From assembly GCA_026398735.1 (NCBI GenBank), contig JAPLSH010000019.1, forward strand, positions 227,825 to 291,824: a stretch of 64,000 nt of DNA, read 5' to 3'. This document shows, piece by piece, positions 57,782-64,000 of this stretch (its first letter is position 1; every line of letters begins with the position of its first letter). The position numbers and the translations under genes were made by a program. Below the pieces are notes generated by a model. That model saw nothing but the letters and a program-made list of their open reading frames with translations. It ran no database searches and was not told the origin of the DNA. Source of the DNA: Pseudomonadota bacterium (GTDB lineage Bacteria > Pseudomonadota > Gammaproteobacteria > Steroidobacterales > Steroidobacteraceae).

Positions 57782-59302
57782 ATGCCTCTCTACATCAATA
57801 CCAACAGCGCGTCTCTGGGTGCCCAGCGCAGTCTCACGACTGCCAACAATGCCCTGCAGACTTCGTTGCAGCGCCTGTCTTCGGGCCAGCGCATCAATAC
57901 TGCCAAGGACGATGCGGCCGGCATGGGCATCACCAACCGGATGACTACGCAGATCACCGGTCTGAACCAGGCGGCCCGCAATGCCGGTGACGGCATCTCG
58001 CTGGCGCAGGTCACAGAAGGTGCGCTGGGTGAAGTCACCACTAACCTGCAGCGCGTGCGTGAACTGGCCGTTCAGTCTGCCAACGCCACCAACTCTGCCG
58101 GCGACCGCGCCGTGCTGGATCAGGAAGTGCAACTGCGCTTTGCTGAAATAGATCGCATTGCCTCACAGACCAACTTCAACGGTCAAAAAGTGCTCGATGG
58201 TACGTTCGGTACCAGCACCTTCCAGGTGGGCGCCAACGCCGGCGAGACCATCTCGGTCAACCTGTCGCAGAGCGTCAAGTCCAGCGTGCTGGGCAAGGTG
58301 TCGGACAGCGTCGGTAACGTGGCGTACAACGGTGCACTCAACGTTGGCCAGCAGGGCGCAGCCGTAGATGCCACCGCGATGACTGCCGGTGAAATGCGCA
58401 TTGCCATTGGCACTGGCGCCGCCGTTTCAATCACGGGTTCGGCTGCCTATGCTGGTTCCGCGACGGGCCAGGGCTCAGCCAGTGCCTTTGCCAAGGCAGC
58501 GGCTATCAATGCATCGGGTGTTGGTTCGCTGACAGCCACAGCCGATACGACATCGCAATATACGTACGTGGCGACGACTGCTGTTGGCTATACCCTGAGC
58601 ATCAACGGTCAGGCCATAACCACTGCGGGCACTACTGCACTGTCGGGATCAGACTGGGCCACCATGGTCAACGGCTATACCGGCAGTACCGGTGTGACGG
58701 CGACCTTTGACTCGGTCAACGGCCGCATGACCTTGCAGGCGGCTGATGGTCGCGACATCGCGATATCTCAATCTGGCACCGGTACCGATGTAGGCAAGGG
58801 TCTGACCGCCAAATCAGGTACTAATAACTCCAGCAACACCGCGACTGCACTGACTACGGTCTCTGGTACACCGGTAGCCGTTACAGACCGCGGCTCGATC
58901 CGTCTGACTTCGTCTAGTGCGGTGACGGTCAGCGGCACGACGCCGGCTCGCATCGGCTACAACGCCGCGACGCAGGCGCTGGGTACCAGCACGCTGTCGT
59001 CAAGCTCGGTGACCACGCTGGCCAATGCCAACTCGATGATCACCAACGTCGATGCGGCGCTCAATCAGGTGGCTGCACTTCGTGGCCAGATGGGTGCGGT
59101 GCAAAGCCGTATGGAAGCCACGATCTCGTCGATTTTGGTGAACTCTGAAAATCTGCAGTCTTCGCGCAGCCGGATTCTGGACACCGACTACGCGGCCGAG
59201 ACGGCCAACCTGACCAAGGCGCAGGTGATGCAGCAGGCATCCACTGCGATCCTGAGTCAGGCCAATGCAGCTCCGCAAAGCGTGTTGTCACTGTTGAGGT
59301 AA
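57782..59302 (+). CDS. fliC: Flagellin
   Basis: 506 residues. Conserved D0/D1 N-terminus (I-N-T-N-S-A-S-L-G-A-Q-R-S-L...L-Q-R-L-S-S-G-Q-R-I-N-T-A-K-D-D-A-A-G) and C-terminus (S-R-S-R-I-L-D-T-D-Y-A-A-E-T-A-N-L-T-K-A-Q...Q-A-N-A-A-P-Q-S-V-L-S-L-L-R); the middle, about 170-400, is Thr/Ser/Ala/Gly-rich variable D2/D3. Preceded by a sigma-28 promoter and AAGGGA. No other flagellar gene is nearby, so it is an isolated flagellin locus. Confidence 0.96.
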   Translation: MPLYINTNSASLGAQRSLTTANNALQTSLQRLSSGQRINTAKDDAAGMGITNRMTTQITGLNQAARNAGDGISLAQVTEGALGEVTTNLQRVRELAVQSANATNSAGDRAVLDQEVQLRFAEIDRIASQTNFNGQKVLDGTFGTSTFQVGANAGETISVNLSQSVKSSVLGKVSDSVGNVAYNGALNVGQQGAAVDATAMTAGEMRIAIGTGAAVSITGSAAYAGSATGQGSASAFAKAAAINASGVGSLTATADTTSQYTYVATTAVGYTLSINGQAITTAGTTALSGSDWATMVNGYTGSTGVTATFDSVNGRMTLQAADGRDIAISQSGTGTDVGKGLTAKSGTNNSSNTATALTTVSGTPVAVTDRGSIRLTSSSAVTVSGTTPARIGYNAATQALGTSTLSSSSVTTLANANSMITNVDAALNQVAALRGQMGAVQSRMEATISSILVNSENLQSSRSRILDTDYAAETANLTKAQVMQQASTAILSQANAAPQSVLSLLR

Positions 59303-59372
59303 ACACGACGCTTTGCGCTAGGCGGCGCATATCGAGTACAACCGTTCCCATAAGAACAACCGGGGACGGGAC

Positions 59373-61256
59373 ATGACCAGTTCATTCGATATGCGCCGCG
59401 GTATGAGTCTGGCAGTGGCACTGCTGTTGGGCTGTGTACTGCAGGACTCTCGGGCCGCAGGCCTTGGGGCCGGCAATCCTTCGCCGGTGGCCGACACTGA
59501 GCTGGGCTTTGTGGTGTTTCAGCAGAAGTGCACCGGCTGCCACGGCAGCGGTTTAGTTGAGCGGGCACCGACGCCCGCGCAGCTGCGCGGTATGTCCCCC
59601 GAGCGCATCCTTACTGCGCTGACCACCGGCGTAATGAAGCAGGTGGGCGACACGCTCACCGAGAACGAACGCTTGCGTGTAGCAGCATCAGTGGCAGGTC
59701 GGCCGCTGGGTGCCGATCAGGCGCTGATAGCGCAGCAGATGCCCAACCGCTGCACCAAAAACTCACCCATCCGCAGCATCGATGCCACGCCGCACTGGAA
59801 CGGCTGGGGGGCAGACAGCGTCAACTCACGCATGCAGCCTGCCTCGCAGGCGGGTCTTGATGCGGCGCAAGTGCCGCAGCTCAAGCTGCTGTGGGCCTTT
59901 GGGTTGCCGGGTGCGAGTTCCTCTTACAGTCAGCCAACAGTAGTGGCTGATCATGTGTTTGTTGGGGCAGATACCGGCGTCATCTATGCGCTCGATGCGG
60001 CCACTGGCTGCGTGCACTGGTCGTTCAAGGCCAAGGCCGGTGTGCGTAACGCACCAGTGCTGGGGCCGCGCAGCAAGGGCAGTTCGCGCCACGCTGTGTA
60101 CTTTGGCGACTTGTTGGCCAATGTGTATGCATTGGATGCCGACAGCGGCAAGTTGCTGTGGACAAGCAATGTGGGCAAGCACTACAGCCAGCGCGTCACT
60201 GCGGCACCTGCATTGCATGACGGCAGCCTGTATGTGCCGGTGTCGATGTGGGAGGGCATTGCGGCAGCCACTGCCGATTACCCTTGCTGCAAGGCCATCG
60301 GCGCTGTGGTGGCGCTGGATGCAACCACCGGCAAGTTGCGCTGGCGTGCGCAGGCCATCCCTGGTGAACCGCAGCCCTTGGGTCCCAACCCCGCGGGCAC
60401 CATGCGTTTTGGTCCTGCCGGTGGACCGGTGTGGAATACACCCACTGTTGATGCCGCACGTCGGCGTGTTTACTTCGGTACTGGCGATGCCAGTACGTTT
60501 CCTGCCGCACCGACCTCTGATTCGGTCATGGCCGTCGATATGGATACCGGGCGTACGCTCTGGACTCATCAGGTGTTTCGCAATGATGCGTTCCTGGTCG
60601 GCTGTCCTGTCAGCGCGCCGATCAACAATTGCCCGCAGGTGCAGGGGCCGGATTGGGATATCCCAGCCTCTGTAGTGCTGCGCAAGGTAGAGGGTCGCGA
60701 ACAATTGCTGGTGTCGACCAAGCCGGGCGACATTCTTGCCTTGGATCCGGATCACGACGGCGCGTTGCTGTGGCGTCGCAACCTGACCGGTGCGGTGGTG
60801 GGCGACAGTCCTGCCGGCAGCAGCACGGGTCGTGCTGCTCGCGGTACCGGTGTGATGTGGGGTGGCGCGATAGGCGAGCAGGCCAGTTACTTTGGTTTGA
60901 CCGGTGGTGGTGTGGCGGCGATGCGCACTCAGGACGGTGAGCGCTTGTGGTACACGCCGCTGGCTGCCGAGGGCGAGACTGTCAGCAACGCGGCGGCCAC
61001 CACAGCCATACCTGGTGTTGTGTTTGTGGGTGGGTCGGATGGCAAGCTCAGCGCACTGTCGGCCGATAAGGGAAGCGTGCTGTGGCAATACGACACGCGC
61101 CGCAGCTTTGACGCCGTGAATGGTGTGCCCACTCGCGGCGGCTCCATCTCATCCGGTGGTGCGGTGGTCGTCGGGGGTCGCGTCTACGTGGGTTCGGGCT
61201 ACGGCGTATTAGGCGGCACCACGGGCAATGCGGTGCTCGCCTTCGGTCTGCAATAA
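59373..61256 (+). CDS. Cytochrome c-quinoprotein dehydrogenase (polyvinyl alcohol dehydrogenase-like)
   Basis: 627 residues. Signal peptide to about A-A-G (residue 30), a cytochrome c domain with C-T-G-C-H near residue 54, then an eight-bladed PQQ propeller with repeated W-x-x-x-V/A and A-L-D-A-x-T-G-x-x-x-W units and C-C at the position of paired cysteines in Y-P-C-C-K. A heme domain at the N-terminus of a PQQ propeller is the layout of polyvinyl alcohol dehydrogenases; alcohol dehydrogenases with heme have it at the C-terminus. Convergent with an alpha/beta hydrolase 5 bp away. Substrate inferred from layout and neighbour. Confidence 0.82.
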   Translation: MTSSFDMRRGMSLAVALLLGCVLQDSRAAGLGAGNPSPVADTELGFVVFQQKCTGCHGSGLVERAPTPAQLRGMSPERILTALTTGVMKQVGDTLTENERLRVAASVAGRPLGADQALIAQQMPNRCTKNSPIRSIDATPHWNGWGADSVNSRMQPASQAGLDAAQVPQLKLLWAFGLPGASSSYSQPTVVADHVFVGADTGVIYALDAATGCVHWSFKAKAGVRNAPVLGPRSKGSSRHAVYFGDLLANVYALDADSGKLLWTSNVGKHYSQRVTAAPALHDGSLYVPVSMWEGIAAATADYPCCKAIGAVVALDATTGKLRWRAQAIPGEPQPLGPNPAGTMRFGPAGGPVWNTPTVDAARRRVYFGTGDASTFPAAPTSDSVMAVDMDTGRTLWTHQVFRNDAFLVGCPVSAPINNCPQVQGPDWDIPASVVLRKVEGREQLLVSTKPGDILALDPDHDGALLWRRNLTGAVVGDSPAGSSTGRAARGTGVMWGGAIGEQASYFGLTGGGVAAMRTQDGERLWYTPLAAEGETVSNAAATTAIPGVVFVGGSDGKLSALSADKGSVLWQYDTRRSFDAVNGVPTRGGSISSGGAVVVGGRVYVGSGYGVLGGTTGNAVLAFGLQ

Positions 61257-61261
61257 GCGGA

Positions 61262-62398
61262 TCAGTTGCCTAGCTTCAAGTCGCCGCTGGACTGACCATT
61301 CACGCTGCCGTCGCGCAGCCAGTCGAGCGAGGCCTTGAAGAGCAACTGCCGGTTACGCTCCCACATGGCGTTGTGGGAGCTGCAGGCCAGTTCAATCAGC
61401 AACTTTTGTTTTGAACCCAGATCCGCCTGCAGTTCGCGCACGCGCTCCGGCAGCACTTGCTTGTCGTGACTGCCGACCAGCATCAGAAACGGCGTTTGCA
61501 TCTTGGCCACTGTCGCCGGTCCGAAGCCCCAGGTTGGCACCTGCGGTGCGCGGCGCACGCCAGTGCCCCAGGTTGAACCCACCGGATCTGATGCAGCCAG
61601 ATCGGCCCAGATCACGGGGCTGACAGCCGGGTCGTATTGATTGCTGCAGCCGATCTGACGATCCCAATTGGCTTGGAATTCGCCCTGTGATTGCACGGTC
61701 AGCGGACCGGTCGAGGCGGGCAGCGGCACAGGTGCTTGGTCTGGTGTACTGCGGTTATAAGCCGGCGCCAATACCACCAGCGTATGCACTTTGCCCGGAT
61801 TGCGTGCGGTATAGCCGCCAACGCGCGGGCCACCCTGTGACCAGGCTAGTAACGACAGTTTGTCTACTTGGCGCAGGGCGCGCAGGTGATCGACCACAGC
61901 GTCTATGTCATGCCAGTCCGATTCCATCGTGGTGATCGGTTGGGTCCGAGCAGGTGTACAGGGCGCACGCAGCAGGGTGGGTATGTAGGGCGGCTGAGCC
62001 GCTAGACCCATGTTGCACGGATCGTTCATGGGCGAGGGCCGCGTGGATCGCCCATAGCCTGTCATGTCGACCGAGAACACGTCGTAGCCCGCGCGTGCCA
62101 GATATTCCATCCAGCTATAGCCGGCGATGGGTGTGTCAAAGGCAACCTCTGCAGGTGTGCCTGCGCCATGCACAAACAGCAGTACGCCTTTGGGGTCTGC
62201 GCGATGGCGCAGCGCAGTACCTGCCAGCACCACTTCACGCACATAGAGCTGTGCGTCCTGCCCCGGCATGGCCGGAGCGGTGGATTTGACCTGAACGTAA
62301 TGATCGACGCGTAACAGCGTGGTGCCGTCATCGGCCGCAGCGACTCCGCAGGCGAGCCAGAGCAGGGTAGTGCAAAGGGTGGTCAGCTTGCCGTTCAT
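61262..62398 (-). CDS. Secreted alpha/beta hydrolase (possible oxidised-PVA hydrolase)
   Basis: 378 residues with a signal peptide (cleavage after A-A-A near 21). Oxyanion loop F-V-H-G-A-G at 75-80, nucleophile Ser187 in A-W-S-Q-G-G (first Gly of the usual G-x-S-x-G replaced by Ala), acid Asp in G-S-H-D-K-Q and His in S-S-H-N-A-M-W. Size and secretion match known oxidised polyvinyl alcohol hydrolases, which cut the diketones made by PVA dehydrogenase. It ends 5 bp from the quinoprotein dehydrogenase gene. The PVA role is inference; a secreted esterase is the alternative. Confidence 0.75.
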   Translation of the reverse strand: MNGKLTTLCTTLLWLACGVAAADDGTTLLRVDHYVQVKSTAPAMPGQDAQLYVREVVLAGTALRHRADPKGVLLFVHGAGTPAEVAFDTPIAGYSWMEYLARAGYDVFSVDMTGYGRSTRPSPMNDPCNMGLAAQPPYIPTLLRAPCTPARTQPITTMESDWHDIDAVVDHLRALRQVDKLSLLAWSQGGPRVGGYTARNPGKVHTLVVLAPAYNRSTPDQAPVPLPASTGPLTVQSQGEFQANWDRQIGCSNQYDPAVSPVIWADLAASDPVGSTWGTGVRRAPQVPTWGFGPATVAKMQTPFLMLVGSHDKQVLPERVRELQADLGSKQKLLIELACSSHNAMWERNRQLLFKASLDWLRDGSVNGQSSGDLKLGN

Positions 62399-62468
62399 GA
62401 AGCCTCCTGAATGTCACGGACTGGCGCTATCCTCAGCCACACGGCCCCTGTCCACAACCGGAGTTCCC

Positions 62469-63236
62469 ATGCGTCTGGCCTTTACGCTTGCTTTGCTGTG
62501 CTGCTGCTCACCTGCCTTGGCGTGGGGCCCGTTGGGGCATCGGGTTACCGGACAGATTGCTCAGCAGCACCTCGCGCCCAAGGCCGCAGCAGCGGTCCAG
62601 CGCATCCTGGGTGTCGAAGATCTGGCTGAAGCCTCCACTTGGGCTGATGAAATGCGCTCCAATCCTGCCCCGTTCTGGCAGAAGACAGCCTCGCCGTGGC
62701 ACTACGTTACGGTACCTGCGGGCAAGGTCTATGCCGAGGTTGGCGCTCCGCCAGAGGGCGACAGCGTGACGGCGCTGCAGCAGTTTGCCGCAACACTTCG
62801 CGATCGCACGGCCAGCCGCGAGCAGCAGCAACTGGCACTGCGTTTTGCTGTGCATATCATTGCCGACCTGCAGCAGCCGCTGCACGCGGGCAACGGCACC
62901 GACAAGGGTGGCAACGAATTGCGTGTGCGCTGGTTTAGCAAGGACACCAACCTGCATTCAGTGTGGGACAGCGATTTGCCGCTGGAAAAGGCGCTGTCGT
63001 ATACCGAGTACTCCGCCTGGCTCATGCGCCGGCTGCAGCCTGCGGATCGCAAGGCATGGGCCACTGCAGATCCGCTGGTCTGGATCGCCGAGAGCGCCGA
63101 GCTGCGCGATCGCATCTATCCCACTGAGAACCGGCTGAGCTATGACTACATCTACCAGAATGCCCCGGTGGTAGACCGGCGGTTGACTCAGGGCGGGTTG
63201 CGGATTGCCGCCTGGCTCAACGAGGTGTTGCGCTGA
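62469..63236 (+). CDS. Secreted S1/P1-type nuclease
   Basis: 255 residues. Signal peptide ends P-A-L-A, exposing Trp19 (W-G-P-L-G-H), the N-terminal Trp that ligates zinc in S1/P1 nucleases. Further zinc ligands are in S-T-W-A-D-E, W-H-Y-V, H-I-I-A-D-L-Q-Q-P-L-H-A-G and N-L-H-S-V-W-D. Such enzymes degrade single-stranded DNA and RNA outside the cell for phosphate. ATG 62469 chosen by the signal peptide; upstream in-frame codons overlap the hydrolase promoter. Divergent from the hydrolase gene. Confidence 0.92.
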   Translation: MRLAFTLALLCCCSPALAWGPLGHRVTGQIAQQHLAPKAAAAVQRILGVEDLAEASTWADEMRSNPAPFWQKTASPWHYVTVPAGKVYAEVGAPPEGDSVTALQQFAATLRDRTASREQQQLALRFAVHIIADLQQPLHAGNGTDKGGNELRVRWFSKDTNLHSVWDSDLPLEKALSYTEYSAWLMRRLQPADRKAWATADPLVWIAESAELRDRIYPTENRLSYDYIYQNAPVVDRRLTQGGLRIAAWLNEVLR

Positions 63237-63321
63237 CAATGGGGGTGAGTCTGTTGCGTAATCGCCTGTCTCTGGCCAAGCTATCGGCCTGAACGTTTAA
63301 ACCACTCTAGAGGGACTCACC

Positions 63322-63708
63322 ATGGCCATCTTTACTCACGTCTGCTTGGGCGCCGTCGATCTGGCTGCTTCGCGCAAGTTCTATGACGCCGCACTCGCGC
63401 CACTGGGCGTGAAGAACCTTGGCCCGATGGGCGAGAACGGGGTTCTCTATGGTGCTCAGGGTCCCGAATTTCTGGTCTGCAAGCCCGCCAACGGCCTGCC
63501 GGCGACTTGGGGCAATGGTGGCACCTTGGGCTTTGCGGCCGCTTCGCGCGCTGCGGTTCGCGCCTTTCATGAAGCCGGTTTGGCAGCTGGTGGCAAGGAT
63601 GAGGGCGCACCCGGCCCGCGCAGCTTCACGCCGACTGCCTATGCGTCTTACCTGCGCGATCCGTCCGGCAACAAGATCTGCGCCTATTGCTTTGCAGACG
63701 GCGAATAA
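63322..63708 (+). CDS. VOC (glyoxalase/bleomycin-resistance) family protein
   Basis: 128 residues with two beta-alpha-beta-beta-beta units: F-T-H-V-C-L-G-A-V-D-L-A-A-S-R-K-F-Y-D-A at the start (metal His in T-H-V) and Y-A-S-Y-L-R-D-P-S-G-N-K-I-C-A-Y at the end. The fold binds a divalent metal and includes lyases, dioxygenases and resistance proteins; function here is unknown. Clear ribosome-binding site (AGAGGGA) before the ATG, terminator 36 bp after. Confidence 0.88.
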   Translation: MAIFTHVCLGAVDLAASRKFYDAALAPLGVKNLGPMGENGVLYGAQGPEFLVCKPANGLPATWGNGGTLGFAAASRAAVRAFHEAGLAAGGKDEGAPGPRSFTPTAYASYLRDPSGNKICAYCFADGE

Positions 63709-63743
63709 CTGACCGCAGGCCCACGGCCTGCTGTGGTTGATAA

Positions 63744-63773
63744 ACGGGCCCTTCCGGGGCCCGTTCTTTTTTA
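63744..63773 (+). terminator. Intrinsic terminator after the VOC gene
   Basis: AACGGGCCC-TTCCG-GGGCCCGTT followed by TCTTTTTT: perfect 9-bp stem and T-run, isolating the transporter gene downstream. Confidence 0.93.
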
Positions 63774-63837
63774 CGCTCTCCATCTGGTACTCTCGGCAAG
63801 CCGATGTAGAGCCAATAAATTTGTTCCGGGGGACATA

Positions 63838-64000
63838 GTGAATAACGATCCGCGCCAGACTCTCGCCGACGCGCCAATGAGCGTAATGCAGATCATTGCA
63901 GTGGCCATCACCATCTGCCTCAATGCCCTCGATGGTTTTGACGTCATGGCTATCAGTTTTGCGTCTCCCGGCATTGCCAGCGAATGGGGCATTGATCGCG
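63838..64000 (+). CDS. MFS transporter, aromatic-acid/H+ symporter-like, 5' end only
   Basis: The first 54 residues from GTG 63838, which follows GGGGGA by 5 nt. A hydrophobic segment (I-I-A-V-A-I-T-I-C-L-N-A-L) leads into L-D-G-F-D-V-M-A-I-S-F-A-S-P-G-I, the first-helix pattern of the aromatic acid:H+ symporter group (PcaK/BenK type), where the D-G-x-D motif is required for uptake. The rest lies beyond the right edge. It fits the aromatic catabolism theme of the region. Confidence 0.8.
   Translation, partial: MNNDPRQTLADAPMSVMQIIAVAITICLNALDGFDVMAISFASPGIASEWGIDR

Noticed and set aside
59826-61088. Minus-strand frame of 420 codons
   Set aside because: Fully inside the quinoprotein dehydrogenase; no family motif, Arg/His-rich composition typical of an antisense shadow.

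Overview
The window is a high-GC, gene-dense chromosomal segment from a gammaproteobacterium. Gene orders are typical of that class: gcvR/bcp divergent from dapA, divergent rne and rluC, yceD-rpmF-fabH, clpS-clpA-infA-aat, ftsK-lolA-rarA-serS. A lexA-imuA-imuB-dnaE2 cassette, a type II secretion core and aromatic/polymer catabolism genes point towards the Nevskiales/Steroidobacterales/Xanthomonadales side of the class. That placement is an inference from gene content; no rRNA operon is present.

Layout. 0-10.5 kb: envelope and housekeeping genes (mlaA, M48 protease, PhoH, bcp, gcvR-like, dapA, short BamC-like lipoprotein), tRNA-Ser(GGA), SRP RNA, dnaX-recR, rsgA, orn. 10.5-17.8 kb: tail-specific protease, small membrane proteins, a sugar-nucleotide-type oxidoreductase, aguB, a feruloyl-CoA synthetase-like ligase and a phosphotyrosine phosphatase. 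17.7-24.9 kb: rne (in two frames) divergent from rluC, then maf, yceD-rpmF-fabH and an Lpp-like lipoprotein. 25-31 kb: an SOS mutagenesis operon behind two LexA boxes. 30.8-38.1 kb: a broken FAD amine oxidase-like gene and gspC-D-E-F. 38.1-50 kb: clpS-clpA (clpA broken), infA with a tandem repeat behind it, aat, trxB, ftsK-lolA-vanZ-rarA-serS (serS disrupted near its start). 50-64 kb: cstA-ybdD, a ThDP enzyme, tRNA-Ser(TGA) with a duplicated 3' end and terminator, a PLP decarboxylase, ligAB, an orphan flagellin behind a sigma-28 promoter, a quinoprotein dehydrogenase convergent with an alpha/beta hydrolase (possible polyvinyl alcohol pair), an S1/P1 nuclease, a VOC protein and the start of an MFS aromatic-acid transporter.

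How the parts work together. LexA and the ImuA/ImuB/DnaE2 mutasome form one damage-inducible unit. GspC-F form the inner-membrane/secretin core of type II secretion, with the pseudopilins absent here. ClpS is the N-degron adaptor of ClpA, and Aat makes N-degrons, so this locus is an N-end-rule module. The right end looks like a catabolic and secretory accessory region next to a tRNA gene.

The most striking feature is a set of reading-frame disruptions in conserved genes: rne, clpA, serS, the FAD oxidoreductase and a SnoaL-like gene. Four look like small internal deletions and one is an 11-bp tandem duplication. Short direct repeats also occur behind infA and behind tRNA-Ser. Because serS and rne are normally essential, assembly or sequencing error must be excluded before any biological reading.
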